Source of the DNA: an uncultured Oscillospiraceae bacterium
Lineage (GTDB): Bacteria; Bacillota; Clostridia; Oscillospirales; Ruminococcaceae
DNA length: 64,000 nucleotides
Reading direction: 5' to 3'
Assembly (NCBI GenBank): GCA_934464775.1
Contig: CAKSKG010000001.1
Coordinates: forward strand, 62,001-126,000
The translations under genes were made by a program, and so were the position numbers. This document shows positions 45,608 to 54,605 of the stretch, piece by piece. Every line of letters starts with the position of its first letter. The first letter of the stretch is position 1. The notes beneath the pieces are model-generated. The model did no database searches. It was not told the origin of the DNA and worked only from the letters and a program-made list of their open reading frames with translations.

Positions 45608-46993
45608 TTATTTGCTTATTATTCTTCCGTGTACAGCCCAGTTGTATGCGGAGGTTATCTCAACATCAAGGAATTTGCCGAACATTGAGCTGTCGCCGGG
45701 AGCTTCAACGATAATGAACTCATCGCTTTTGCCCGTTATCATGCCCTCACGCCTGCCCTGTCCGTCAAACAGCACACGCATCGTCCTGCCGACAAAGCGC
45801 TTATAATATTCAGTGGATATCTCACGCTGCACCTCCAGCATTTCACGGAACCATTTGCTCTTATCCTCATCGGAGGTATGATCCTCCATTGCGGCAGCCT
45901 TTGTTCCGCTGCGCTTTGAGTAGATGAACGAATAGATATTGTCATACTTCACCCTGCGGATAACATCCAGCGTACCGAGAAAATCCTCTCTGGTTTCGTT
46001 CGGAAAGCCCACGATGATATCGGTAGTAAGCGAAAAATCGGGAATGCGGCTTCTTGCATAATCCACGATCTCCATATATTTTTCCACGGTATAGCGGCGG
46101 TTCATTGCTTTAAGGATACTGTCGCTGCCCGACTGGAGCGGAAGATGAAGATGCTTGCATATCTTATCGCAGTCCACGATAGCGTCGATGAAATCATTGG
46201 TAGCGTCCTTTGGGTGAGGCGACATGAATCGGACACGGAAATCACCGTCAATATCGTTTATCATACGGAGCAGCCTGGCAAAGTCAATATCCTCGTCCAG
46301 TCCCCTGCCGTATGAATTTACATTCTGTCCCAGCAGCATTATCTCCTTGCAGCCGTCGTTTACCAGACTTTTTATTTCCGAAAGGATATTTTCGGAGCTG
46401 CGGCTGCGCTCCCGTCCCCTTACATACGGTACGATGCAGTATGTACAGAAATTGTTGCAGCCGTACATTACAGGCACTCCCGCCTTGACCTTATCGGTGC
46501 GGACAGCGGAAATATCCTCGGGGATATCCGTGGTATGCTCCGCCGTATCAACAGCCGTTCTGCGTTCCGTAAGCACCGTATAAAGCAGCGACGGAAATTC
46601 TCTGAACGCAAATGTGCCGAAAATAAGATCAACCTGCTTATAGGACTTTTTTATTTTATCAACAACGTGCTGTTCCTGCGCCATACAGCCGCAAAGACCG
46701 ATAACAAGCTCGGGCTTCTGTTCTTTAAGACGCTTCAGCTCGCCGATATTTCCGAAAACCTTCAGCTCGGCATTTTCCCTGACAGCGCAGGTATTGAGAA
46801 TTATCACATCGGCTTCGGACATATCATTTGTTATGCCGTAGCCCATTTCACTGAGCATTCCCGCAATTTTTTCACCGTCGCTGACATTCTGCTGGCAGCC
46901 GTAGCTATGAATGCAGGCAAGAGGCGGCACTGTTTTTGCCGACGTTATTTTCCTTACCAGCGAAGCATATCTGCTGTATTCATTATCCGACAT
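45608..46993 (-). CDS. miaB: tRNA-2-methylthio-N6-dimethylallyladenosine synthase
   Basis: A 461-residue radical SAM methylthiotransferase. The N-terminal UPF0004 domain has YGCQQNVSDGEK and NTCAVRE. The radical SAM cluster is in GCNNFCTYCIVPYVRGRE (about 170), followed by the TRAM domain. It modifies the i6A made by MiaA, encoded four genes away. I use the ATG at 46993, 9 nt after GAAAGGA. Confidence 0.97.
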   Translation of the reverse strand: MSDNEYSRYASLVRKITSAKTVPPLACIHSYGCQQNVSDGEKIAGMLSEMGYGITNDMSEADVIILNTCAVRENAELKVFGNIGELKRLKEQKPELVIGLCGCMAQEQHVVDKIKKSYKQVDLIFGTFAFREFPSLLYTVLTERRTAVDTAEHTTDIPEDISAVRTDKVKAGVPVMYGCNNFCTYCIVPYVRGRERSRSSENILSEIKSLVNDGCKEIMLLGQNVNSYGRGLDEDIDFARLLRMINDIDGDFRVRFMSPHPKDATNDFIDAIVDCDKICKHLHLPLQSGSDSILKAMNRRYTVEKYMEIVDYARSRIPDFSLTTDIIVGFPNETREDFLGTLDVIRRVKYDNIYSFIYSKRSGTKAAAMEDHTSDEDKSKWFREMLEVQREISTEYYKRFVGRTMRVLFDGQGRREGMITGKSDEFIIVEAPGDSSMFGKFLDVEITSAYNWAVHGRIISK

Positions 46994-47033
46994 TATACAA
47001 ATCCTTTCAAGAAAAACAATCGATACATGATTT

Positions 47034-47062
47034 ATTATAGCACAAAGCCGCAGAATATTCAA
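47034..47062 (-). promoter_or_regulatory. Promoter of the miaB operon
   Basis: On the minus strand: TTGAAT (47062-47057), 17 bp, TATAAT (47039-47034). Confidence 0.65.
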
Positions 47063-47106
47063 GCGCAGAAGTTAAAAAAATTAAAGCAGCGCAGAATCCG
47101 TTTATA

Positions 47107-47135
47107 TTGACAAAAACTGTCACAGGCAATATAAT
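47107..47135 (+). promoter_or_regulatory. Promoter of the EcsC-family gene
   Basis: TTGACA (47107-47112), 17 bp, TATAAT (47130-47135), an exact consensus. Confidence 0.8.
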
Positions 47136-47215
47136 TATATTGAAAGCATCCCAAAAATGACCCGAGCACTTAAAAGCTCGGAAAATATAAGTTCCATCTC
47201 AAAGGAGTGTCACAA

Positions 47216-47878
47216 ATGAGCAATGCATCTCAAACAAGCAATCCCACAAGCGAAGAAATGGTGACCGTGCTGGATAAGATATACGAAAAATGTCTTGACG
47301 GCATACCTCATGTAAGTCCCGGCGTGGACAAAATGGCTCAGGATTATCTCAGCAAGCATGATTCCGCCGATAAAGCCTGCAAAGCAATGCTGAGGAATCA
47401 AATAGTAAAATGCACCACATCGGGATTTCTTACAGGCTTCGGAGGGCTGATAACCTTGCCTGTCACAATACCTGCCAATGTCAGCAGTGTTCTTTACGTA
47501 CAAATGCGTATGATAGCCTGCACTGCATATATTGCAGGCTATGACCTGCAAAGCGATCAGACCCAGACATTTGTATATGCTTGTCTTGCAGGTGTCGCAG
47601 TAAATGAGATTCTGAAGCAGGTAGGTGCAAAGGTCGGCACTAAGGTCACAACAAACCTTATAAAAAAGATCCCGGGTACATTCCTCACAAAAATAAATCA
47701 AAGGGTCGGTTTCAGATTTATCACAAAGTTCGGACAGAAAGGAATTATCAACCTCGGAAAGGCAATACCCCTTGTCGGAGCTTTTGTGGGCGGCGGATTT
47801 GACTTTACCGAAACAAAAATAATCGCCGACAGAGCTTACAAGTGGTTTATCAATAACGATTTCAGCGGCGGCGATTAA
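47216..47878 (+). CDS. EcsC family protein
   Basis: A 220-residue EcsC-like protein. The hydrophobic Gly-rich centre (FLTGFGGLITLPVTIPANVS) and IPLVGAFVGGGFDFTET near the C-terminus are characteristic. EcsC is a poorly understood membrane-associated family; in Bacillus it accompanies an ABC exporter, which is absent here. The ATG at 47216 lies 8 nt after AAAGGAG. The gene is monocistronic, with a consensus promoter and a strong terminator, and lies on the opposite strand to its neighbours. Confidence 0.8.
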   Translation: MSNASQTSNPTSEEMVTVLDKIYEKCLDGIPHVSPGVDKMAQDYLSKHDSADKACKAMLRNQIVKCTTSGFLTGFGGLITLPVTIPANVSSVLYVQMRMIACTAYIAGYDLQSDQTQTFVYACLAGVAVNEILKQVGAKVGTKVTTNLIKKIPGTFLTKINQRVGFRFITKFGQKGIINLGKAIPLVGAFVGGGFDFTETKIIADRAYKWFINNDFSGGD

Positions 47879-47906
47879 GCCTGAAAGCATAAACTTACCA
47901 ATACAT

Positions 47907-47950
47907 AAAATGCAGCATGATGCCCGAATCAGACATCATGCTGCATTTTT
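47907..47950 (+). terminator. Terminator after the EcsC-family gene
   Basis: AAAATGCAGCATGATG (47907-47922) pairs with CATCATGCTGCATTTT, ending in a T run at 47950. Confidence 0.88.
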
Positions 47951-47951
47951 A

Positions 47952-48002
47952 GAACCTGTCTTCACAAGCATATGCGCACACATTTCTTATGAAGACAGGT
48001 TC
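47952..48002. mobile_element. MITE-like element, family A, short copy
   Basis: 51 bp with the same ends as the copy at 45447-45607 (GAACCTGTCTTCA...; CTTATGAAGACAGGTTC) and TTA on both sides (47949-47951, 48003-48005). Only the outermost parts remain, so it looks like an internal deletion derivative. Confidence 0.7.
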
Positions 48003-48034
48003 TTATTATGATACAGCTCTTAGAATTACTTCAT

Positions 48035-48670
48035 TTATTCTTCGCTTTTTATCCTTTTCATTATCTCAACAGCCTCATCATCAAAAACACGGTCCTTGAA
48101 ATAATACTTTTTGTCCTCATCGGTTATCTCACGTATCACTCTGCATGGATTTCCTGCCGCAATCACATTTGACGGTATATCCTTTGTGACAACGCTTCCC
48201 GCACCGATAACACACCCCTCTCCGATATGAACTCCCGGGCATATCGTGACGCTTCCGCCTATCCAGCAGTTGCTGCCTATGCTTATCGAAATGCCGTACT
48301 CATACATGGTGTTGCGTGCTTCATAGTGTATCGGGTGACCCGCAGTATATATTGAAACATTCGGCGCAATGAAAACATTATCGCCGACAGTCACCTTTGC
48401 AACATCAAGGACAGTAAGATTATAATTTGCAAAGAAATTATCGCCCACCTCGATATTGAAGCCGTAATCGCAGTGAAAGGGCGGCAGCACCGTAATGTTT
48501 TTTCCTACAGTTCCAAGAATGCTGCGTATCCTTTTATCCATTCCGTCGGTGTCCCATGTGGGATAATTGTTGTATTCATACACCTTTTTTCTTGTTTCAA
48601 TGATCTGCTCAAAGCATTTTTCATCGGCGATATATGCCATTTCATTCTGTCTGCGTGTGATATTATCCAT
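48035..48670 (-). CDS. Sugar O-acetyltransferase (maltose/galactoside type, left-handed beta-helix)
   Basis: A 211-residue hexapeptide-repeat acetyltransferase. Conserved parts include PPFHCDYGFNIEVGDNFFAN, a His-containing TAGHPIHYEAR loop (catalytic His), and a series of turns such as IGSNCWIGGSVTICPGVHIG. It transfers acetyl from acetyl-CoA to a sugar hydroxyl. RBS GAAAGGA is 8 nt before ATG. A terminator separates it from tsaB, so its own promoter is expected but not evident. Confidence 0.9.
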   Translation of the reverse strand: MDNITRRQNEMAYIADEKCFEQIIETRKKVYEYNNYPTWDTDGMDKRIRSILGTVGKNITVLPPFHCDYGFNIEVGDNFFANYNLTVLDVAKVTVGDNVFIAPNVSIYTAGHPIHYEARNTMYEYGISISIGSNCWIGGSVTICPGVHIGEGCVIGAGSVVTKDIPSNVIAAGNPCRVIREITDEDKKYYFKDRVFDDEAVEIMKRIKSEE

Positions 48671-48690
48671 ATATAAAGATCCTTTCCGTT

Positions 48691-48720
48691 AAAAAAATCC
48701 GTCTGAGTGACAGACGGATA
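48691..48720 (-). terminator. Terminator after tsaB
   Basis: On the minus strand ATCCGTCTG and CAGACGGAT form a perfect 9-bp stem followed by a run of seven T. Confidence 0.85.
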
Positions 48721-48724
48721 ATTT

Positions 48725-49402
48725 TTACTTTTTATTTTTGGCAATGAGATCTTTTTCGGCTTTTGTGATCTGCATATAGTCGGGATTCAGCTCCTCGGCT
48801 GTGATGAACTCACCGTCAAATGCCGCAAAGCACAGGCTCGCTGCCTGCTGTACCGCCAGCTGCGGCGGAGCCGGAATGATGTTCTCTGCGTACTTTCCGC
48901 AGAATTCCTCCGCAAAATCACCTACTGCGTAAACTCCCGAGGTGCCTTTCAGCTCCTCCGCAAGCTGCGCCGCAGGAATTATCCTGTCATCGCAGAGACG
49001 TATGATCTTATATCCGTCAATGCTGAAATTCGCATTGTATACAAGCTCCTGACGTGCGTGCATTACACAGCAAAGCTCCGCTTTCAGTCCTCTGAAATTA
49101 TACGCCAGCGATTCCAGCGTGGATATCCCCGCACATTTGCAGCCGTTTGCAAAGCATATGCCCTTTACCGCACCTATTCCGATGCGAAGCCCCGTGTATG
49201 AACCGGGTCCCTTTGCCGCCGCAATGCAGCCGATGTCCTCAAAACCGACGTTCGCCTGACTCATTATCTCACGGCACATCGGCAGTATTATCTGCGAATG
49301 GGTGAGCTTTGTGACAACGCTTGTCTGCGCAAGAACAGTCTTTTCGTCACATATTGCCGCAGATGCGGTGTGCCCCGATGTGTCAATTCCCAAGATCAGC
49401 AA
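48725..49402 (-). CDS. tsaB: tRNA threonylcarbamoyladenosine biosynthesis protein TsaB
   Basis: A 225-residue ASKHA-fold protein. The N-terminus GIDTSGHTASAAI and AAKGPGSYTGLRIGIGAVKG (about 66-85) are TsaB signatures. With TsaD and TsaE it makes t6A37 in ANN-decoding tRNAs. I take the TTG at 49402, which gives the classical MLILGIDTSG and sits 9 nt after GAGGAG; the ATG three codons upstream touches the SD. It overlaps tsaE by about 20 nt. Confidence 0.93.
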   Translation of the reverse strand: MLILGIDTSGHTASAAICDEKTVLAQTSVVTKLTHSQIILPMCREIMSQANVGFEDIGCIAAAKGPGSYTGLRIGIGAVKGICFANGCKCAGISTLESLAYNFRGLKAELCCVMHARQELVYNANFSIDGYKIIRLCDDRIIPAAQLAEELKGTSGVYAVGDFAEEFCGKYAENIIPAPPQLAVQQAASLCFAAFDGEFITAEELNPDYMQITKAEKDLIAKNKK

Positions 49403-49826
49403 AGCGTTCATCTCCTCTCACGGTTATCCGACGGGATTCGTCCGATATCCGTTCGATCTCAATATAAATAGTGTTATCGGGCAGACAGTCGTCAATGTTT
49501 TCCGACCATTCCGCCGCAATAACACAGTCATTTCCCATATAATCATAGAAGCCCGTAGTTTCCAGAGCTTCTTCGTTAAGTATGCGGTACATATCAAAAT
49601 GATAAAGCGTGAGCTTTCCGCGGTATTCATTCACAAGAGCAAAGGTAGGCGAGCTTACCTCGTCGGGCAGCCCCATTCCTATCGCAAGCCCCCGTGTAAA
49701 CGTGGTCTTGCCTGCTCCCAGACCGCCTCTGTATGCTATAACGTCGCCGCCCCTTACGAGTTTTCCGACCTTTTCCGCAAAGGCAATAGTCTCCTCGGGA
49801 GAATTGACCGTAACTGTATATTCCAT
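49383..49826 (-). CDS. tsaE: tRNA threonylcarbamoyladenosine biosynthesis ATPase TsaE
   Basis: A 147-residue P-loop protein. Walker A GGLGAGKTTFTRGLAIGMG is at about 35-53, and SSPTFALVNEY and HFDMYRI follow. TsaE drives the t6A complex with TsaB and TsaD. The start overlaps the upstream GNAT stop by one base (TAATG), so translation is coupled. The tsaE-tsaB order is common in Firmicutes. Confidence 0.95.
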   Translation of the reverse strand: MEYTVTVNSPEETIAFAEKVGKLVRGGDVIAYRGGLGAGKTTFTRGLAIGMGLPDEVSSPTFALVNEYRGKLTLYHFDMYRILNEEALETTGFYDYMGNDCVIAAEWSENIDDCLPDNTIYIEIERISDESRRITVRGDERFADLGN

Positions 49827-50725
49827 TAGCTTTCCGTTTCCTCCGCAGCCGTGTGATCTGTATTGTCCGCATGAACATGGCTCTCGGTCTGCCTTGCGCT
49901 GATTATCTTTACCGACGACTGACAGACATTCACAGAAATAAATCTGAACGTTTCACAGAAAAATCCGATGTGATCGTCCTCCAGCGAACGTATCCTGTAA
50001 CGCTTTCTGGACGCATAACCGTACTTTTCCGTGTTGATTATATCAAACCCGAAAAGCGGCGTGCGCAGTCCCACGCAGCCGATCTCAAATTCACTTACAT
50101 TTTCAAAAATAACGTCGGCGGAAAATTTCACGGGATCGTTGCTGTAAAGCGTCATTGATATAAACGGCACCTTTACTCCCTCGGAGCCGATGCCGCCGTA
50201 ATATCTGAACTCACCGAACCAGTCGAAATTATACCAGTAAAAATCGGGAGCGATCTCAGCGATCTGATCGACGCCGTATATCTCACCGAAATTATTCTTC
50301 AAAGCGCACGGCTCTTCGGTATGAGGCATATTCCTGCGCATACCCATGGGACATTTTTCAAAGCCCAGAGATTCATACCATTTCACCAGACTGTCCTCGC
50401 AGAACAGCTGGACGTTCATTTTATAAATGCCCGTCTGACAGTATTCCACAAGACGATTTACTATCTCGGCGCCGATGCCCATTCTTCTGTGATCGGGACG
50501 GACGCAGACGCCGCTCATTACAGCCGCAATAAATCCGTCGGAAGCAACGTGTCCCAGTCCCACCAGAACATCGCCGTCATATGCATATATTGAATAAAAG
50601 CTCTCATTTGCTCTGCGGATGTCATCGTCGGTATAGCCTTTCAGATTATACCATTCAAGCGCTTTATATAAGTCGATAGTATCTTCTTCACGCTTCAGAG
50701 ATGAAATATATTCGATCTCCAACAC
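49826..50725 (-). CDS. GNAT N-acetyltransferase with an unassigned C-terminal domain
   Basis: A 299-residue protein. The N-terminal ~130 residues are a GNAT domain with acetyl-CoA-binding VCVRPDHRRMGIGAEIVNRL (about 73-92) and WYESLGFEKCPMGM. The rest (about 140-270) is a beta-rich domain rich in aromatic residues that I do not recognise, followed by a His/Glu/Thr tail. The substrate is unknown. It is coupled to tsaE, but this location is shared with many unrelated acetyltransferases and does not define a role. Confidence 0.78.
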   Translation of the reverse strand: MLEIEYISSLKREEDTIDLYKALEWYNLKGYTDDDIRRANESFYSIYAYDGDVLVGLGHVASDGFIAAVMSGVCVRPDHRRMGIGAEIVNRLVEYCQTGIYKMNVQLFCEDSLVKWYESLGFEKCPMGMRRNMPHTEEPCALKNNFGEIYGVDQIAEIAPDFYWYNFDWFGEFRYYGGIGSEGVKVPFISMTLYSNDPVKFSADVIFENVSEFEIGCVGLRTPLFGFDIINTEKYGYASRKRYRIRSLEDDHIGFFCETFRFISVNVCQSSVKIISARQTESHVHADNTDHTAAEETES

Positions 50726-50761
50726 TGATCTCTCCCCGATTAATATGCCGTAGGCACATTA

Positions 50762-51652
50762 TTACTCAATGATCCTTGTTCCCGCATTGTCTATGTGAAG
50801 CTCATGTACCTGCCACGAAGCAAGCCCTGCCTGATCCAGCGCAAAGCGCAGCTTTCCTGCAAAAAATGTATTTTCCGAATCCACAACAGTCATTATAGAC
50901 GGACCTGCGCCGCTTATATAGACCGCATATGCGCCCAGTGAATACGCAGTATCGAACACCTCCTGCGCATGGGGGATAAGCGCCATTCTGTATGGCTGAT
51001 GAAGCTTATCGTCAACGGCAGTCCGCAGGTTTTCATACTTTCCTGTCAGCAGCGATGCACTGAAAAGCGCCGCTCTTGACAGATTGTAAACAGCGTCCTT
51101 ATGAGGTATCTCCTTGGGGAGACAGGCTCTCGCCTCTTCTGTTTTAAGCTCAAAATCAGGCACCACAACGATAAATTTCAGCGTTGTGAAAACCTCCTGC
51201 TTGACCCAGTGGACCTGTCTGCCGTCAAAAACAGCGGTAACGATGCCTCCCAGCAGAGCAGGAGCGGTATTGTCGGGGTGACCCTCTATCTGAGCGGAAA
51301 GATTCACCAGCTCGTCAAGATCCAGCGGATCGCCCATAAGCTTGTTTGCTCCCACCAGACCTGCGATGATGCAGGCACTGGAGCTGCCCATGCCCCTTGC
51401 CATAGGAATGTTGTTTATCTGCTCGATATGAAGACCCTTCATTTTTCTGCCGCAGATATTATACAGCGTTTCTGCGGCGGTATAAATGAGATTGTCTGCA
51501 CCTGTAGGCACCTCGGTGCCGTCAAGGGAAACTATCTCAATTCCGTCGCATTCTTCGATATTCACATAATTGTAATAGCTTAGTGCCAGCCCCAGTGCAT
51601 CAAAGCCTGCACCGAGATTGGCGCTGGTAGCGGGAATCTGTATCTTAATCAT
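50762..51652 (-). CDS. thrB: Homoserine kinase
   Basis: A 296-residue GHMP kinase. ATP-binding IPMARGMGSSSACIIAGL (about 83-100), N-terminal PATSANLGAGFDALGLAL and C-terminal YISGAGPSIMTV are diagnostic. It phosphorylates homoserine in threonine synthesis. The ATG at 51652 is preceded only by a weak RBS; a TTG three codons upstream is possible. It follows hom after about 20 nt, so they form one operon. No thrC is seen here. Confidence 0.95.
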   Translation of the reverse strand: MIKIQIPATSANLGAGFDALGLALSYYNYVNIEECDGIEIVSLDGTEVPTGADNLIYTAAETLYNICGRKMKGLHIEQINNIPMARGMGSSSACIIAGLVGANKLMGDPLDLDELVNLSAQIEGHPDNTAPALLGGIVTAVFDGRQVHWVKQEVFTTLKFIVVVPDFELKTEEARACLPKEIPHKDAVYNLSRAALFSASLLTGKYENLRTAVDDKLHQPYRMALIPHAQEVFDTAYSLGAYAVYISGAGPSIMTVVDSENTFFAGKLRFALDQAGLASWQVHELHIDNAGTRIIE

Positions 51653-51670
51653 ATTATACAATACCTACAC

Positions 51671-52897
51671 TCAAAAATCAAGTACTCTTACTGTTCCGAG
51701 TACATTTTTGTTTAATTTTTCAAGCTTTTCGTCTATTTCACGTTCCTTGAGAGCAGGAGTTACAAACGCCTTTTCATCGGCAGGCTGATTTTCTCTTTCA
51801 AGATACTCTACCTCGCCGAAGAGAGCGTTTATCTCGTCCTCGGAAGCACCGACAACGCGGACATACATCTGAACGGTATCATCAAGATAATTCTCGATGA
51901 AGCTGTCATCCGTGCTGTCCTCCCATGACTGGGCAAGATCTGTACCGCTGAGCTTTGAAGCCTCGATGATATCACCCAGAACAGCGCTGGCTGTGGGAAG
52001 CTTTCCTGCGCCTCTGCCGTAGAACATGACCTGATCGAAGCCGTCGCCGTAAACCATGATGCCGTTGAAAACATCGTCAACATTGGAAAGCTGATTGCCG
52101 TAGCAAACGAATGCGGGACGAACCATAGGAAGGATCTTTCCGCCCTCACACTTCTTGACGGAGCCGATAAGCTTTACAGCGCCGCCCCAGGAATCGGCGT
52201 AGCTGATATCCTCAAGAGTGAGCTTTGTGATACCCTCGCAGTGTACCCATTCGGGGTAAACGTGCTTGCCGAAAGCCAGAGAGGAAAGAATGCAGACCTT
52301 TCTGCACGCATCGAAGCCCTCAATATCGGCTGTGGGATCCTTTTCTGCGTAGCCAAGCTTCTGAGCCATTGCAAGAGCGTCGGAGAATGCCATATTGTCT
52401 GTAATCATCTTTGTGAGAATGAAGTTTGTTGTACCGTTGAGGATACCTGCGATAGCTGTGATATCATTTCCCGCAAGGCACTTGTGAAGAGGTCTGATTA
52501 TGGGAATAGCGCCGCCTGTGGAAGCCTCGAACAGGAAGTTGCAGTTATGCTCCTTTGCTGTTTTGAGAAGCTCTGCGCCCTTCTTTGCAACCAGCTCCTT
52601 GTTGGAAGTAGCAACGCTCTTTCCTCTTTCAAGGCAGGACTTGACGAAATCGAAAGCAGGGTTAACGCCGCCCATTACCTCGGCAACAACAGTTACCTCG
52701 GGGTCATTGAGGATCACGTTGATATCCTTTGTGAACTTATCGGAATAAGAAAGACCGGGAAAATCTCTGATATCAAGAACATAGCCCAGCTCAAGATCAA
52801 TGCCGTTCTTCTTGTTTATCTTATCCTTATTTTTAAGGAACAGCTCAACTGTTCCCGAACCAACTACTCCGTGTCCCAAAACTGCCAACTTTGCCAT
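51671..52897 (-). CDS. hom: Homoserine dehydrogenase
   Basis: A 408-residue NAD(P)-dependent enzyme reducing aspartate semialdehyde to homoserine. The Rossmann motif LGHGVVGSGTVELF is at about 6-19. The catalytic region holds GILNGTTNFILTKM and GYAEKDPTADIEGFDACRK. A C-terminal segment of about 70 residues resembles an ACT-like regulatory domain (MYVRVVGASEDEINALFGEV). It is preceded by the ACT regulator gene 55 nt upstream. Confidence 0.96.
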   Translation of the reverse strand: MAKLAVLGHGVVGSGTVELFLKNKDKINKKNGIDLELGYVLDIRDFPGLSYSDKFTKDINVILNDPEVTVVAEVMGGVNPAFDFVKSCLERGKSVATSNKELVAKKGAELLKTAKEHNCNFLFEASTGGAIPIIRPLHKCLAGNDITAIAGILNGTTNFILTKMITDNMAFSDALAMAQKLGYAEKDPTADIEGFDACRKVCILSSLAFGKHVYPEWVHCEGITKLTLEDISYADSWGGAVKLIGSVKKCEGGKILPMVRPAFVCYGNQLSNVDDVFNGIMVYGDGFDQVMFYGRGAGKLPTASAVLGDIIEASKLSGTDLAQSWEDSTDDSFIENYLDDTVQMYVRVVGASEDEINALFGEVEYLERENQPADEKAFVTPALKEREIDEKLEKLNKNVLGTVRVLDF

Positions 52898-52952
52898 AAC
52901 AATACTCCATTCCGCCGCTCCTGCGGCTGATTTATTTTAATTTTATAATTAA

Positions 52953-53393
52953 TTACTCACTTGATAAAAGTCTTACCTCAACAGTTCCCTCCAGCTCGGA
53001 AAGCATTTTTCCGTACTCCGAAGCTTCGATATCGGAATTATCCAGACGGACTGTAAGTGTAACGGGAGCCGCCCCGTCAACGGGAATGCTCTGATTGAGC
53101 GTAAGAACATTTGCACCGTGCTTATGCAGCGCCGCAATGACTCCCGAAAGAACTCCCGGCTCGTCACGGAGGACGATATAAAGAGTAATTATTTTCTGAG
53201 TCATTTTTTCTTCATAAGTAAAAACGCTGTCACGGTATTTATAATATGCACTTCTTGAAATACCTACCTTTTTGCAGGCGGCGGCAGAGCTTTTCTCCTC
53301 ACCGCAGGCGATAAGTCTTTTGACCTCGATCACCTTTGTGAATATTTCAGGCAGGACATCTCGGCTGATAACAACATAACCGGAGCTGTTCAT
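52953..53393 (-). CDS. ACT domain-containing regulator, PheB/UPF0735 type
   Basis: A 146-residue protein. A helix-turn-helix-like part (about 30-58, AAACKKVGISRSAYYKYRD) precedes an ACT domain (about 70-146, ITLYIVLRDEPGVLSGVIAALHKHGANVLTL). ACT domains bind amino acids, and this family often lies upstream of hom and thrB, so it probably senses an amino acid and adjusts the pathway. A good RBS (GAAAGGAAGG) is present. A consensus promoter lies 107 bp upstream. Confidence 0.88.
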   Translation of the reverse strand: MNSSGYVVISRDVLPEIFTKVIEVKRLIACGEEKSSAAACKKVGISRSAYYKYRDSVFTYEEKMTQKIITLYIVLRDEPGVLSGVIAALHKHGANVLTLNQSIPVDGAAPVTLTVRLDNSDIEASEYGKMLSELEGTVEVRLLSSE

Positions 53394-53499
53394 ATAAGAC
53401 CTTCCTTTCAGCTATATCCCCCGTTCCTGCGTGCATTTTCAGGATTGGGAAACATAATCAGTACGTGTCATAAATACAAATGTATGTGCAACAAATACA

Positions 53500-53528
53500 A
53501 TAATACCATTATATTATAGTTTTGTCAA
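53500..53528 (-). promoter_or_regulatory. Promoter of the ACT-hom-thrB operon
   Basis: On the minus strand: TTGACA (53528-53523), 17 bp, TATTAT (53505-53500). The ~105-nt leader contains repeated ATTTGT/TTTGTAT blocks that may form an operator; no T-box or known amino-acid riboswitch is recognised. Confidence 0.7.
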
Positions 53529-53642
53529 GGGCAATGCAGAAATTTCAGCATATTTTCCAAATAAAAGGCTGTTTGATACAATATAACCGTTAAGGGCGCA
53601 GTTATCAAGCAGCAGACATCGGAAAACAAGCCCCAAAATACG

Positions 53643-53675
53643 AAAAAAAGACCCTTCCGCCGAAGCGGAAGAGCC
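53643..53675 (-). terminator. Terminator of the second ABC operon
   Basis: GACCCTTCCGC (53650-53660) pairs with GCGGAAGAGCC (53665-53675), one mismatch, CGAA loop; the minus strand then reads seven T. Confidence 0.88.
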
Positions 53676-53695
53676 TTTGAAAAATATCGGAATTA

Positions 53696-54601
53696 TTATT
53701 CCTTTACACCGCCGAGTGCAACACCTGCGATGATGAACTTGGAAAGTGCAAGATAAACAACTACAACAGGGATAATGGAGATAGCTACAACGGCATATTT
53801 TACACCATAGTCGGAAAGCTTATCGTTTCCGAGGATAGCCGCAACCATCATAGGCATTGTTCTCTGCTCGATCTTGTTGGAAAGAAGGATCATAGAAGGT
53901 GTATAGTAGTTGTTCCAGTTTGTAACGAATGTGAAGATAGCCTGTACCGCAAATGCAGGTTTCAGCATGGGAATACCGATCTGAAGGAATGTTCTCAGCT
54001 CGCTGCAGCCGTCGATACGGGCAGCCTCAACGATAGAAAGCGGGAACGATGATTCCATATACTGCTTCATGAAGAATACGACCTGAGGAGCCGCAATTGC
54101 GGGGAGTATCAAAGGAATGTAGTTATCATAAAGCTTGATGCTTACCATGAACTGAAGGAAGCCTGTTGATGTAACCTGTACAGGAACCATCATGATAGCA
54201 AGGATAAATGTGAATGCTGCGTTCTTGCCCTTGAAGTCATATACTGTAAGACCGTAAGCTGTAAGTCCCGAGAAGAATACGGAAAGTGCAGCTGCGCCGA
54301 CAGCGATGATAAGGGAGTTTCTGAAGCCGTAGAATGCATTGAAGCTTGCCTTATACTCAGCGCCCTGACCAAGCTTCTTGAGGTTCTCAAAAAGATTAAG
54401 TCCGGGGATAAGTGTGATACCGTTTGATGTGATATCAGTAGAGGTTCTTGTAGCATTGACTACGAGTATGTAGATAGGAAGCAGACAGATGATCGAGATA
54501 AGTATGCATACTACAAAGATCGCCGTAGACTGCGCCTTTATCTTTTTATTGTAATTGGCGTCAACATAACCTGCGCCCTTAGCTGTGCTTAAACTTGCCA
54601 T
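53696..54601 (-). CDS. Carbohydrate ABC transporter permease (MalG-like)
   Basis: A 301-residue permease with six spans. The coupling loop SIVEAARIDGCSELRTFLQIGIP is at about 184-206. It is paired with the permease ending 5 nt upstream. It is the last gene of the lacI-SBP-permease-permease operon and is followed by a strong terminator. As in the first system, no ATPase is encoded. Confidence 0.93.
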   Translation of the reverse strand: MASLSTAKGAGYVDANYNKKIKAQSTAIFVVCILISIICLLPIYILVVNATRTSTDITSNGITLIPGLNLFENLKKLGQGAEYKASFNAFYGFRNSLIIAVGAAALSVFFSGLTAYGLTVYDFKGKNAAFTFILAIMMVPVQVTSTGFLQFMVSIKLYDNYIPLILPAIAAPQVVFFMKQYMESSFPLSIVEAARIDGCSELRTFLQIGIPMLKPAFAVQAIFTFVTNWNNYYTPSMILLSNKIEQRTMPMMVAAILGNDKLSDYGVKYAVVAISIIPVVVVYLALSKFIIAGVALGGVKE

Positions 54602-54605
54602 GATA

